Assembly: GCA_002189035.1 (NCBI GenBank)
Contig: NEEC01000023.1
Location: 186,001 to 250,000, forward strand
DNA length: 64,000 nucleotides
Direction of reading: 5' to 3'
From: Utricularia gibba
Taxonomy: Eukaryota; Streptophyta; Magnoliopsida; Lamiales; Lentibulariaceae
In this document: positions 45,620 to 59,100 of the stretch, piece by piece
Numbering within the stretch: position 1 is the first letter of the stretch
Layout: each line of letters begins with the position of its first letter
The notes under the pieces: model-generated
Databases searched by the model: none
What the model was told of the DNA's origin: nothing
The model's input: the letters and a program-made list of their open reading frames with translations, nothing else
Position numbers and translations under genes: made by a program

Positions 45620-46031
45620 GCTGCAACGTGGTTCCCTGAGACGTCGTCCTTTTTTCATGCTTTCAAGCCATGGATTTCGTGTTATTATTTTCCCTTTTTT
45701 CTCAATAAATAAATAAAATCCCTATTTAAAAAACTGTAAAATCACAATATCTACTTCTCAAAATTATTTTTTAATAATTATTTTCTGGTGTGAAAAATGA
45801 AAAAAAAAAATCTTTTGGTGATAGAAAGAAAAATGATAAGGAATCCATGCTCATTAATGGATGGCCATTCTTTTGCTTAATTGTTCCACGTGCTCATTAT
45901 TAAATTCAACACGTGCGTAGGCGTCCTTCTTACAAGCCGGACTAGGTTTTGTCGAAACGTGAGCGTTGGAATCCACTCGGCGTGGAGAAGATTAGGTCGA
46001 AAAGTTATGGAGCTTCTGAGGTCAAAAGCTC
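45620..46031. other. 3' flanks between TIP and SOSEKI
   Basis: Convergent 3' ends; AT-rich, no further gene seen. Confidence 0.55.
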
Positions 46032-47636
46032 TTAGCTTTGATCAATGTCGATCACCCCTCCATCTTCTTTCCCATGCAAAATCGCGCTGCCGGACGTTCT
46101 CCCTCGTTCATTTGCCGATGCATCGCTGTTCTTGGCACTGGAACTCCGGTTCCTCCACAACGATGCAACCGGGTCGTCTTGTACTTGGAATCTTACTGAG
46201 TCAAATGCTCCCCCGTCACTTGCCTTGTCGTTGATCATATCGAATCGCATCCTTACTCTGCAGTGATCACACGTTTGTAAAAGGTGGAAGTAAAATAACC
46301 AGAGAGAATTTCCGAAAGGTGGTTGCTTTTGGTTACCTTTCACCGTAGGTGAAGGAAGATGATGAAAAAGAGTGATCCTTGTGTCGAAAGCTCGTAATGA
46401 AGCGATTCTCCGTCGAAAAATCGGGGTCACGAGACGTAAACGAGGCAGAGGACAGCTGGGGATCCAACAGTGAGTGGTTGTATGATGGAACAAAGCGAGA
46501 CTTGTTGTCTTTCACATAGATAGAGCCACAGGAGACCAGTTGCATGATCTTGCACAATGGCTTGAGCCTCGGTGTTGTACTAGGATGTGCTCGAGCCTCG
46601 CCCACTGCAAGTGATCTTTTGATGTTCCCGAGTCTCCTGATGTCATCTCTTATAAGGGACTCCAAGGTGTTGCTCCTGAAACTGGGGAATGAATCAGTGG
46701 ATGTGGAATGAGGAGACAGAGTGATGCTCTTCCTTTCTGTTTTGAACACTTGCTTTTCACTGCAGGTTTCCACAGGCCGGGTGCAAGTCTGCCTGTCTTC
46801 AGTTATATTGAACCCATCGATTTCGGTCTGTGTAGCAGCATTGGCGAAACGGGAAGGCAGATTCAGTGATGGAGTGGAGCAATGATGCTGAGAAGCTCCA
46901 ATATTCATTTGGTTTCCGGCGTTGTAGTTTGAAGAAGGAGAAGCTCCGGTTCCCATTTGAGGGTGCAGCTGTGATCTCTTCTTGTTTACTGGTATTCCTC
47001 CAGGTCCTGACAAGAAGAAGATGCCACCAGGAGTGAGTTCTCAAGCTCTGTATACCCTGAAAGAACTCTGATGTACCTAAGTTTGATTGTTGAAAGAACT
47101 CTGATCCCTTGAGAACATACTCGTTGTCTTGAGCAGGAAGTATGAGATCATCTTCACAAAGATCATGCCAGACATAGCCACTTTTATGGCTCCTGCATTC
47201 CCCAGAACAGAGCAACATGGATTCTGTTACATACCAGACAGCAAACAAAGGGAGTATTTATCATTGAGCATCTTCTACTACCTCTTAGAAGACCAAGAAT
47301 ACCTTGCCGCCATGCCATTTCCCCTCAAGGCATTCAGCCTCTGAAGCACATCTGTAGGCCACAAAACAATCGTCTCAGAAGCCACGCACCCCGTTTTCCA
47401 AATTCCAAGTGTTTGTTACCTCTTAAGCGCAGGCCTTCAGGGGATGACAAGGCAACTTCCATCAGGTGCGGCTGATGAAGCTGCTGATTGCTGCAAAGAT
47501 AGTACACCACCGGCACCTTGTTGCAGAACGGCGGCGGATCACTCCGATGGCTATGCCGATATTTGGGGCACTTTTCTGTCCACACCATGGCCCTCCCAGG
47601 ACTCAGCCGCGCATATGTCTGAACTCTCCCTTCCAT
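46032..47636 (-). CDS. SOK: SOSEKI (DUF966) polarity protein
   Basis: Plant cell-polarity protein that polymerises through an N-terminal DIX-like domain and localises to cell edges and corners. Five exons: 47636-47420, 47351-47282, 47192-47077, 47006-46337, 46257-46032, all GT-AG with matching phases, giving 432 residues. The DIX-like domain spans about 35-125: [59 protein letters not shown] and [14 protein letters not shown]. The middle is Ser/Thr-rich and variable; [11 protein letters not shown] near residue 290 is a conserved short motif of the family. The start is the ATG at 47636 ([19 protein letters not shown]); the frame runs 23 codons further only to a TTG. Which SOK number it corresponds to is not determined. 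Intact. Confidence 0.9.
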
Positions 47637-48510
47637 CCAGCCACCAGAAGTATGAAACTTGAGCTGACCCAAAAGGGACTCTGTGACAGAAGAGTTACTA
47701 CCCAAACTGGATCAATAAAGAAGACAAGCGAGCAGCTTACCCTCAAGTGCAGCAGAATGAATGGAACACAGAGGTGGTGTTGCAAGAATAGCAAGAAGGG
47801 AGTTGGGGGCAGTGGACAATGTTGGAACTTGTACACAGGAAAATGAGAGACGTGGGCCTGCAGAAAAAGGCGGTTATTTGGGGAGGAAGCGGAAGAGGAG
47901 GGAGCCTCACTCTACTCATCCTTGAGTTTTCACTTTGGGTAAGTTTTATTTGGCTGGTTCACAATTGCCCCTCCCCACTCTGTCATGTCATATGTGAAGC
48001 AGCATTATCCTCCGAAAAAAATAATATTTTTTTTTATAGTTATTCTAAATTTAAAATCAATTTTTTACCCCCATGTACCTACCTCTAGCAGATCGAAACA
48101 GGTACCTGAGGACTTTTTTTTTTTAATTCAAGCTTTTAATAATTATGTTTCTGGAGAAATACATGTTTTTAATAGACCCATAACCTATAAACCCTCCGAT
48201 TATCGAACAAGATTTGATTTTTTTTCTTATACTATAAGATACGTGGTATTTATCTAAATACAAATAATTAGTTTTTTGTGCGCATGAGGGGGGTAAAGGG
48301 GCAATGCATTATTTTCAACATTTACTAGGAATCGTTTGGGTGGATACGATGAAGAGTGGGATTGAATGGGGAGTTCCGTTTTTGAATGTTGGAGTTGAAT
48401 AATTGGGAGGAAGTGAAGGCGTGCGTTATGGTGAAAGTGGTGAGTTGGTTGGGGGCATTCAAGATGAATGATTCCCATAAAGCATTATGGCATCCACATC
48501 CTCCCATTTA

Positions 48511-48532
48511 ACACACACACACACACACACAC
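48511..48532. repeat. (AC)n microsatellite
   Basis: Ten to eleven uninterrupted AC dinucleotides. Confidence 0.95.
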
Positions 48533-49199
48533 CGGAGGCCGAGGTGAACCGTAGCAACATGGTTAGGTGGACCCGCCGCGCAAGAACCACCCCACAACAC
48601 ACAACCAAAACGAGAAGTAAACCCCTTATTCAAATTCAGTACATAATAAACGTGAATGATAATAGAAAATATTAGATATAACTGATTACTATTGATATAT
48701 AATTTCTTATATATTTAATTATTTTAATTTCATTCTCTAATATGATATTGTGTATTCTAATACTTCTTCCTGTTTTGATGCAGTTGTCGACCAGGCCTTA
48801 TGGCCAAGTGAGATTGCTTGCTTGGGTTTGGGTCACCCCACCAGGTGGTACAAGGTTTGAAGGGTGGGGAATTAAATGTGGGATGGATGCTGCATTGCAC
48901 TGCCCTCCAAGCTACTTGAGTGAAGGAGGAGGATAGGATTGGAGTAGGTGACCGAGGACCCCCAAAAATCAATACTTTTCTATTCCTTCTGACCCAAGCT
49001 GCAAGGATTCCTTGGTTTGAAATTAAAAACTCGTAGGCCATGCTCGGTATTCATGTAGAGGACTTGTACATATTGAGATTATGTGATATCCTGCCCCGTG
49101 GAAGGATGGAATGGACTTTGATGAATTCCATATCGATTGTGAAAGGAGAATATGATGAGATTAAATAAGTAACTACTATGGAAGATATTTGATAGAAAC

Positions 49200-49330
49200 T
49201 ATTAAGTTAAACGTCTTTAATTCGAGATAATTTCAGAATGAGTGATCATATAAAAATCTCTTAGTCAAAAATAGTAAAAACGTAAAAATTAAATATTCAA
49301 AACGAATAATATCATATAATAAGAGCATTA
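49200..49330 (+). repeat. Copy of the dispersed AACAATATCATAT repeat
   Basis: ATATTCAAAACGAATAATAT followed by CATATAAT at about 49290-49320 matches the core near 27.96 kb in the same orientation. It is preceded by an AAAACGTAAAAATTA block like the other copies. Edges undefined. Confidence 0.35.
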
Positions 49331-51999
49331 GTTGCGATAGTTTAGAAATCTTAATTAAACATACGTATATAAATTTATGAAAATCTTCATTTTTTTGAAT
49401 TTAGTATATCAAAACTTTATTACTTCTAATTTTGTATATGTTTTATTAATTAAACATACTACTTCAATACAAAAAATGGATCGAAATTATGTAGAAAATC
49501 AAAAATTTCATCAAGTTTGAAACTTTTCACAAGGGGTATGGGTGGTTACAATATTAAAAAAGGGGGGTATCATATAATTTGGCCATTGACTTAAGGTTGA
49601 GTGGGGGGTGCAATGCAATACAATTATTGTGATTCAATAATAGGACGTACCATTATGAAGAAACCCTTGTACGGCACTACTGCTCCTAGGCCAACGACCC
49701 TACGTCACATAGAATCCACGTACCCAGCAGCCTACCTTTTTCTAAGGCATTGCATACATAAGAAAAAGGCATTTGTTTGTTGGTATTTCTATGGATGGAT
49801 GAGAAAAACATCAATTTAAGTGATGGTATTCTTGGTATAATTCTCGGATAATGTCGGTTAGAAAAACGTAATTTGCGTGACGAAATTATCGGTATGTTGG
49901 ACCTTTCTTGTTAGATTTGACTAATCACTTTTCATAATTGAAATAGTGTATGATTGATTAACTTATAATATAAATCATTTAATTTGATCTTTGCACAATA
50001 TTAAAAAAGGAATATAATCGTTGAACCTAAATTAATCACGATAATGCAAAATCAGGTTTTGAAATTATGAGAATTGTCGAACTTGAAATAGATATGAATC
50101 AAAATCATACAAAATACGTGTATAAGTAATCTTTAATTTGCATTTGGAGTTTTACGATTGAAAGTGCAAATTCAATCAAGATTAAGATATGCCACTTGCT
50201 GTAAGAAAAAAAAAGAATAAATAAATCGAATTATTAGCCGTTGGGCCGAATTCAATATGGGCCACGCTTCGTGATGCCCAATGGGCTTCACGTAACATGC
50301 ATGCGAGCTATTATTTTACGATTAATCTGATTTTTTTTATATTTTTAAAATATATACATAAAAAATAATCTGAAAATTTTTTTAGTCATATGCACATTTA
50401 TCTTCTTTTTCAAATTTTCTACATTTATCTTTGTACTACTTGATTTGGTCATTTATCTATTCGGTTTGTTCGAGTTTTAAATTCAAATTTGATGCAAATA
50501 TATTTGAATCATACGTCAAATTTTATACGAAACTTCGACAATCAAATTGATAGTAAGATTCATCGTCTAGTACATACAAATTCATATTTCCACAGCTCGA
50601 TCTGGGTATTTCTCGATTCGGACACTGTTATATTGATGATTTCGTTATAACCCAAACTATTAGTTCCAATTGTATTGGATGTAAGCTTTATTTTTTGTAT
50701 GAGGGGTGGAGTGGATTGCTGAATGTGGCATCCGGACAGGTCACAGTCGCAGTTGGTAGCGTGTGGTCCCACGCCCCATTTTTTGTAGGTTTAATGGACA
50801 GAGTTAGTTGTGAAAATACCCAAATAATACAATACAAAAGTTGTGTAGACGTGAACAAGAAAAGAAAGGGGGGATAGATCGGGGACAAACCAAACCCCAT
50901 TCGCCTTCAATTCATTAATTAATTATTTATTTTTATTTATATTTTAATTCTAGAATCCCTTTTGACTAGTGGTCGTCATTATTGGACTCCATTCTTCATT
51001 CCTTTTACTACAATCAATTATACCCTTATTTTTGGGTCTCTTAAACGTGACGGCATTTAGAAATTTGGTCATCCCCAATGTTTTTGTACGTGTGAAAAAT
51101 CTGATCACCCATAATGTATTTTTTTTATTTATTTTAACGTGTAAGAAAATGTACGAATAATTAGATTTGTTAAGAATCTATTAAACATCCCTTATTATTG
51201 ATACTCAAATTTATAGTAAGTTTATTTTCAACCAAATAATTTAATAATATGGTGAAGTTTACATTGTCACGCTTAGTTACATTGAATATAAAGAATTTAA
51301 CCTCAAAGTTTACAGTCACTTTTTTTATAAATACTTTACCCTAAATTTATTAAATTATATATTTATTTTTTTATGTTATTAAAGTTAATTAATTTTGATT
51401 CTAAAACTATTATAATGATACATCATATGTGATATAAACGTGATATAATCATTATTATTTTGAATCATACAAGACATGAAAAAGATATAATTGTAATAGT
51501 ATTATCATTTGATTTACTAAACTCTAGACACGAATATAAAAAATGTTTGATATGAAATTTTGTTAAGTTTGAGAATATAATTGATTTAAAAAATTTCTCA
51601 TTTTCTACATTAAGAACGGCTATAAATTTGCATAAAGAGGTGAGAGACCAAATGGGAAAATTTGTGATGGTATTTCTATTTTCTTAAAAGCTTTACAAAA
51701 GAGGAATTTTTAATTCTCTGTAACGTAAAGAAAATTCCAAATCTAATCGGTACGGCGCACCCGTCTCTGGATACTTAAATACCAGTGTCGTTGTGGTGGG
51801 GAAAAAGGGCCTGAATCTACCTACACCTTAGAGTGAGGCCATCCCCTCCGGAGCTTTTCCTCTCCCTTCACTCCAAACACGCCCCCCAGCGAAGCGTCTC
51901 CTAGCAGCCTTCACGTCTACATACAGACCCACACTGCATCTATCTGTATATATGCTGCATATGTGTGTGTGCTCGCATTTTCTGAACAAAAAGCCAAAA

Positions 52000-54147
52000 A
52001 TGGAGTCATCACCTCGTGTGTCCTTTCATCGCTGTCCATGGCTTGTCCTCTTGTTCCTCATTGTTCCTGTCCGTGGGGCTTCTGGGGCTAGAGATGGTGC
52101 TTCTTTTAACCTGAAGGCGGAAGGTGAGAAGATGATCAGGGAGTTGAACTTGTTCCCGAAGCACAGAGTTAACCGCCATGAAGATGATCATCAGTATTAT
52201 TCTGCTGGTGCGTCGAGGGTAGTCGAGAAGCGGATTAGAATTCCCGTACTTGGAGAATCTGGGGCTTCTGTTCCGGACCTGGGGCACCATGCTGGCTATT
52301 ACAGACTGCCGCATACCAAGGATGCAAGGTTCTTCCTTCTTATGGGTGATTTTAATCACTGCGGTTGCCTGTTTTTTCTGATGTCTGCCGTACCCACTGC
52401 AGAATGTTCTATTTCTTCTTCGAATCGAGGAATAGCTCGAGTGATCCTGTGGTGATATGGCTATCCGGAGGGCCAGGATGCGGCAGTGAGTTAGCTCTGT
52501 TTTATGAAAATGGCCCCTTCCACATTACAAGCAATCTCTCCTTAGCTTGGAACGATTTTGGATGGGATAAGGTACATCCAAAACACCATTTTGGTTCTCC
52601 TGTTTCCTGCAAGATAGATAGATGTCAGGATTCAATCAGTGGAAATATAGGTGTCCAATCTTATCTACGTTGATCAGCCGACTGGGACGGGGTTCAGCTA
52701 TAGTTCAGATGATGATGATCTCAGGCACAACGAGGACGGTGTCAGTGGTGATCTGTATGACTTCTTGCAGGTTAGTTACTTCCTAGAGATGCAACATGAA
52801 CCTACGGAGACAAAAGCTGGTCCATGTTGTTGGTGTAATAACTCAATTGTCTGCAATAAAAACAGGCCTTCTTCAAGGAGCATCCGGAGTTTGCAAAAAA
52901 TGATTTTTATATAACGGGAGAATCATATGCTGGTCATTACATTCCTGCTCTTGCTTCAAGAGTAAATCAGAGGAACAAGAACAAAGAGGGGATTCCCATT
53001 AATCTAAAGGCATGCATTCTTCCTGATTTCAGTCTTCATTATTCACTCCCTCCACAGTCAATGCAAACAAAAAACTTGCTGTTATGCAGGGATTTGCCAT
53101 TGGAAATGGGCTTACAGACCCGGAAATCCAATACAGTGCCTACACTGACTATGCTCTTGACATGAAACTCATTCAACAATCTGATCATGACAGCATGAGG
53201 GATCTAGTTTCAAACTGCCAGCAATCAATCAAGCAATGCGGTACACATATTACATGTTTCATTTCAAAAATATGGGGAGAGACCCACAACGCACATTCAA
53301 TTCACAATAACAAGATGCAATGAAATAATAGACTACCATATCAATTCTTCTAGCCTTTTTAATGGTGGTCACAAATAACCAGAATCCGAGAGTGATGGGT
53401 CTTCTTGCACGGATGCTTACCAGGTCTGCAACGGCATATTCCACCAAATAGTTGATATTGCGAGCGGCGTAAACGTAAGAGAAGCTCAAGCACTTGACTT
53501 TATTTCAAAGCAAGCCAATACACAAACAGAATTCTTACTTACATCTCATGATGCAGTATTACGATGTGAGAAAACGATGCCAGGGAAGCCTCTGCTACAA
53601 CTTCTCCAACGTGGAGAACCTTCTCAACCAGAACACGGTGAGGCGAGCCCTCGGCGTTGGGGACATTGAATTTGTCTCATGTAGCAACACCGTGTACGAA
53701 GCCATGGTAACCGACTGGATGAGGAACTTCGAAACTGGGATTCCGGCCCTTCTCGAGGAAGGAATCAGAGTGCTCATCTACGCCGGAGAATACGATCTCG
53801 TCTGCAATTGGCTAGGTAAAATTCTGTTGGCCCTTTCGTCGAACACTTTGTGGCCATAAATGCACTCTTCAGTTGCTGAAATCGAAACAGGAAATTCGAG
53901 ATGGGTTCACGAAATGGAATGGTCTGGGAAGGAGGCGTTTGCGGCGGCGGCGACTACTCCGTTCATCGTCAATGGCCAACAAGCGGGATTGCAGAAAGGC
54001 CAGGGCCCCTTGGCGTTCGTGAGGATCCACAATGCTGGGCATTTGGTTCCGATGGATCAGCCCACGGCGGCGCTGGGAATGCTGAGAAGCTGGATCCAAG
54101 GGAATTTTCCGTTGATCGGAAATAGAATTGGATTTTCGAATTCATAA
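52000..54147 (+). CDS. Serine carboxypeptidase-like protein (SCPL47-49 type)
   Basis: Secretory S10 serine carboxypeptidase that removes C-terminal residues, usually in the vacuole or apoplast. Eight exons: 52000-52328, 52403-52571, 52651-52770, 52866-53009, 53090-53240, 53383-53474, 53557-53815, 53891-54147, giving 506 residues. Signal peptide at about 13-29. Substrate-binding WLSGGPGCGSE; catalytic Ser in GESYAGHY; catalytic Asp in YAGEYDLVCNWLG; catalytic His in NAGHLVPMDQP. All three triad positions are present, so it should be active rather than an acyltransferase-like decoy. Intron 4 appears to begin with GC (CTAAAG|GCATGC), needed to join NLK to GFAIGNG in phase. ATGs at 51952 and 51961 are in frame, but 52000 gives the cleanest signal peptide. 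Confidence 0.88.
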
Positions 54148-54378
54148 TTATAAATAAGTTTGATTATATCCAATCAAAATTTCCCATCGAAATTGTGATT
54201 TATTTTTATTATTAAATTAACGATCTACAAGCCAGTTCGATTCGACCATCTTCTACCTTTCCAAGGTTCTAGGTTCGTCTAGAATCTCCCGCTAACCAGG
54301 GCATCTGCTATATTTTCCCAAGGGTTTTCCGATCTCCGGCCATCGAAGCTGAGAAGGCGAGACGAAATAGGGCCGGAA

Positions 54379-55698
54379 ATGAACAGGGGAAGAGGAGGGA
54401 TGTTGGGGTTTCTCCTATTGAAGGTCATCACCGAATATTCAAGCCTCCAGAGAAAACCGCCTGTCACGGCGGCGCTTATAGCAGTAAATACGCTTATTTA
54501 CTTGCGTCCCAGTTTCTTGCACCCTTTTCTACCCAGAATCGATAGGATCTTGTTAAATCCCCATCTCATTCTCAAGGTACGCGGCCCCAACTTGAGCTTG
54601 TCCTTGCCTTGATTCCTTGGCATCTTCCAATCCGCCATTTTTTAATGTCATCTCTTGTGAATTAAATAATTTGGTTTGCGTTTAATTTTCCGGAATCAGT
54701 GGCTTGTATTATTGAAGAACCAGTCTTTGATCATAAACATCACTTTTTCCCATTTTGTAGACACTTTATTGTCATAGCTTCTGCTTGATCATGCTTGCTC
54801 GAATTTTCTCATTCACTCTATTCATATACATCAATGTAGCGGCTAACATTCATAACCATGATTTTTTATGGGTACTGTCATTCTATGCATGGTTGCGATA
54901 GACTAACATGGGCCTGCATTTTGTGTTGAACTTGCAACAGCACAAGGATCTGAAACGGTTTTTATTGCCTGCATTCTATCACCTAAGCGAACCACACCTC
55001 GTGTACAATATGTTGTCACTATTATGGAAAGGTGTGCAACTAGAGAGTGCATTTGGAAGCATTGAATTTGCAAAGATGGTGTCTGCTCTGGCTATCATGT
55101 CTCCGGGGATGCATTTACTGCTTGCAAAGGGGCTGCTGAGTTTGGGCTATTACAAAGTTTATTACAATGAGTTTTCAGCCGGATTTTCTGGTGTTCTTTT
55201 TGCCATGAAAGTAGTTCTGAATTCCCAGTCAGATGATTACACATATGTGCAAGGTTTCCCAATGCCTTCACGATATGCTGCCTGGGCAGAACTAGTGATC
55301 ATCCAAATGTTCGAGCCTCGTGTCTCATTTCTAGGCCACCTTGGAGGGATACTAGCAGGGCTTCTGTACATACAAATGAATGCTACAAGCCCCCGTCCCG
55401 GCCCTTAACGTGGATTGTAAAGGGCCTCACCGGTTTTCTCCGGTGGCCTCTGAGAGTTGCTTCTGGGTTGTTTAGACCTTCCCAGGGGCGAAGTTTCGGT
55501 AGAGGGCGTTTAGATGGCAGCGCAGGGGGGAGGATACGTGAAGTATGGAGCTGTGGGGCGTGCACATATGACAACTCCGGTGGATACAATGCCTGCGAGA
55601 TGTGTGGGACGAGCCGCGCCGGCGGTGCTTCATCCAGCTCGGAAGTAGTCCCAGATGAGGAATTGCGGCGTCTCCGGCTTAGGAGATTTGGAAGATGA
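54379..55698 (+). CDS. Rhomboid-like intramembrane protease with RanBP2 zinc finger (frameshifted)
   Basis: Rhomboid protease of the plant RBL14 type, which joins a rhomboid core to a C-terminal RanBP2-type finger. Two exons: 54379-54576 and from 54941. Membrane segments lie in both. The catalytic Ser is in SAGFSGVLFAM, the catalytic His in LGHLGGILAGLLY. The frame stops at 55406-55408 after NATSPRPGP. One base later the conserved continuation resumes: LTWIVKGLTGFLRWPLRVAS, then the finger WSCGACTYDNSGGYNACEMC (W-x-C-x2-C...N...C-x2-C), and stop at 55698. A single T missing at 55405-55406 explains this. The protease core is untouched by the lesion; only the finger is lost if the indel is real. 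Confidence 0.82.
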
Positions 55699-56178
55699 TC
55701 AGAAACACAACACTTTTTTTTTTCCTTTTTTTGTTTTCCTCCACCGTTGTGTTTATATATAGTATTAAATTTTAATATTAAAATTTACGAAAATGAGAAA
55801 TGAAATTTATCTTATGATAAAAGTAAAATAAATAACGATAATTTTGAATATTTTAAATGAGGAAAGAATGGAGAAAGAACGTCATCTCTGAGGCACGCGC
55901 TGAGTGCTAACGTGCGCCGGCATCCTGAGCCTTCACCAAATCACATACCATTCGAGTGCTCTGTGACATAAACCGAGTCAAGAATCCGGAAATTTGTTCT
56001 CCGGAGAAAGATTACAACTGCACTACGTATTCACGCGCTTCGGCCTGCGCGTAGGCCCACTTGGCGGGAGAAAGGTCCAATTGCCGCGTTGCCGCTCCGA
56101 TACCCCCCAAGTTTGATCCTATTTTGCGCCGGCGACCGGAATTCAGAAGCCGATGGAGTGATTAGGGTTAAGAGAAAG
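55699..56178. other. Intergenic region and leader of the last gene
   Basis: AT-rich 3' flank, then a GC-richer promoter/leader from about 55900. A minimal upstream frame ATG GAG TGA lies at 56153-56161, 18 bases before the main ATG. Confidence 0.5.
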
Positions 56179-59100
56179 ATGGGAGAAGACAATTTACAAT
56201 CCGAATTATCTACCCTGGCATTGAACGATTCCTACGATGTTCAAGGTGCTGATAGGCTGCTGCAAGTTGAAAAAGCCGTCGACGCTGCTCACGCAACTAT
56301 CGTTCAGCAGGTTCAATCAGTTCTTCTGCAGTTTTGTTTCTAGTCAAAATTACTTCTTTGTTACTACAATTGAACAACATGCTTACCTGCGTGCGAAACT
56401 TGTATTTTTTTTTTGTCACCGATTGCTGTTTCAAATCATTTGAAAACCTTGAGTGCTATTTCAGGCCCATATTTTAGAAATAAAGCATGTTCAGCCTTAT
56501 TTATATATGCGGGAATTATTTAAGTGACCCAATGTAGGTTGGGCTATGTGGGTTACAAACACTATGAAAGGATCCAATATGCTCTGAATTTATGCTTTTT
56601 ATGTGGTAGTTTCACTATAAAAGACTTATCAGTTACGAGCATATCTTGCATTTGATTTAGCGCAAGAGATGTTGTTTCCGTAGATTGGATGCATTCATGA
56701 AGTATATACATCATCGTTAAATTTATTTTTTGGACTGATTGATAGTATACAGAAATTGAGTAGATTATATGCATTTATTAGTGTTATGACTATATTTTTA
56801 TATCTAAAGTTGGCAGAGAACAATCGTTTGCGAATTGAACTTCAGAGAAAAAATGAAGAGCTTAGGAAATATGTAAGAGCCTCTCCCCTTTATGCTTGAA
56901 AATATTACGTTTTAGTCACCATTTTCAGAATAGCTATGCTGTATTTCTCTGAAGTATTTCTACGGATAGCTGTTTGAAAGTTGGTGATTGTCTAGTTATC
57001 TGTGTGTTTAGATCCCATTTTCTTGTCCAGTTTACGTTTACCCTGAGGTTTCCACTCTAATACTTTAATACAATGCAATAATTCTGAATCTGGTTGGGTT
57101 TAAATTTTCGATGTAAAAGTCAAATTGTTGACATTCACTTGGCATCCACTCCTATACCTTGCCTCAGAATCTCAGTGTTAATTTTGGGATTAACTCTCCA
57201 GAGTTGCTGCTAAGTTAAGGATTCATTATGATGCATGCTTCTTTGTCTTGATTAACTTTTTTTTTTTTTTTTTTACATTTGCACTGCAGAAATTAGGTTA
57301 TGCGAATGATCACAGTCCGCTCCCAGATGATATGTGCAATGAACAAGAAAATAAAACTTGTGTAAATGATCAGATGGTATTGCATTCAGAAAATCAGATA
57401 TGTGGTAATGGAAATGTGGATACTGGACCGCGTTTGTCAGATTTTGTTTATCAAAACAATGTCATGAAGAGGAATGAAAACTGGGCGATTGGAACTGCAG
57501 TAGAAAACCAAATTGGTAACAGTGTCAACGGATCATTGAACATGATTCCTGACCATCAGATAGATGCAGATAAAGCTGGAGTGTCATATCTTCCTGGTAC
57601 ATTGTCTATTTCTGCCAGGTATCTTATATGGCTATTAATTATTTTTTCTGGAAATTCATAGGAGGTTTCATGTGTAACCTTCTGTTTGCAAATGATTTTC
57701 TGAAGTAGATTATCTTTTTATAGGTTTTTTGTCCTAGCAATCACCTAGATGAAATCCTAACTAAAATTCATTAGGAAAGTTTAATTACTAAGACATACTA
57801 GTTTTTGTGATACATTTATTTGAATATTCTTTGTGAGAAAAAATGGTTAGCTCTTTTGTCGGTTGGTTTACAGATATAATGAATTCAATTCAGACTCCGA
57901 GTTTAGGAATCCTGGGGTGGTGTCAGTTTCAACAGCTGAAGGCAGTGACAGGCTTATTGCAAAGCAGGTAGCTACTTAACACCAAAAAAGTTTACAAAGA
58001 ATATTTACCCATTAAGTAAGGGGAAACCTAAGGCTGTCATCTGCACTTCTTCTGTCATTTGTTTCTAGGATATCCTACAGAAAAACCGTGAACAGGAAAT
58101 GGAGATTTTACAGTTGAAGAATTACCTGGCAGAATACTCATTAAAGGTAGCAAGTAATTATGGGGGAGAAGGGTAACAGTTTTATTGTAGCTTGGTACTC
58201 CGTATATTTGCATGCTTATGTGTCTCATATCTTGTCTTGGTTTTGTTTTTCTTGGATAGGAAGCCAAATTGTGCAAGGAGACACAGGATCTGGAGAAAAA
58301 TATATCTCATATGCACCTGGTAAATAATGCTGGCCATTCACGTTTTCCTAGTCTTTTGTAAAACTTCACTTGGTTGATATTTCCCTGTATTTGATTTATA
58401 TAAGGTCTTTAATCAGCAACAGCAGGATCTTTCATTTTCTGTGTCTAAAGCGAATTCTTACAAGCAAGACATAATGGAAGAGAATGTGCGGCTCAGTTAT
58501 GCATTACAGGTAATATTTACTTGCATGGATGCAGACTTTGATGCCCTTTGACATGACAGTTTTTGTTCTGAATGCGTGGTCTCAATCTCTTTGTTTCTTA
58601 TAGTGATGGTATTTAGTTGCATATTGTTATTATTATTTTTTCCTCTGATGTGTGTCAGCACTTCCTATGGCCGTACTCTGGAAATCTTGTACATCATTTT
58701 ACAATGTCATGAAGTAGAAGTAACTTGTTGTCTTTCTTCGCATGCCACCGATATCTGAAACTTGTCATATTTCCTTATTCCAGGCTGCCAAGGAAGAGGA
58801 ATCAAGATTTGTGGAGTTCCTGATCTCCCTTCTTGCAAAAAACGGTATTGAGATTCGTGTTGCTGATGCCCAATCCATTGTCAGCAGTGTCAAGGTCTGT
58901 TGGCATTGGTTGAGATCCATTCATTTTGTATGCATAATACTTTTTGCCCCTAGCTTTTAAAAGTCCTCATGCTCACTTGTTTGAAATGCAGTGCGGTTTT
59001 ACCTATTTTACATTAATATTTTCATGCTGTAGGTTTTGTTCCGACATTTGCAAGAGCAGCTTCGTTCCTCTCAGGTATGCTATGGTGGTTTAAATCACTT

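Larger units (their letters stand above)
47637..51999. other. Long intergenic region
   Basis: About 4.3 kb, mostly AT-rich. It has a CA microsatellite at 48511 and a repeat copy near 49.3 kb. Short open frames occur but none has a signal peptide, domain or splice support. The part next to 47637 is the SOSEKI leader and promoter (minus strand). 51750-51999 is the leader of the carboxypeptidase gene, C/T-rich, with TACTTAAATACC near 51771 as a weak TATA-like element. Confidence 0.5.

Noticed and set aside
46032-47013. Treating the 226-codon frame and the DIX-like frame as separate genes
   Set aside because: Splice sites and phases join all five exons into one SOSEKI protein of normal size.
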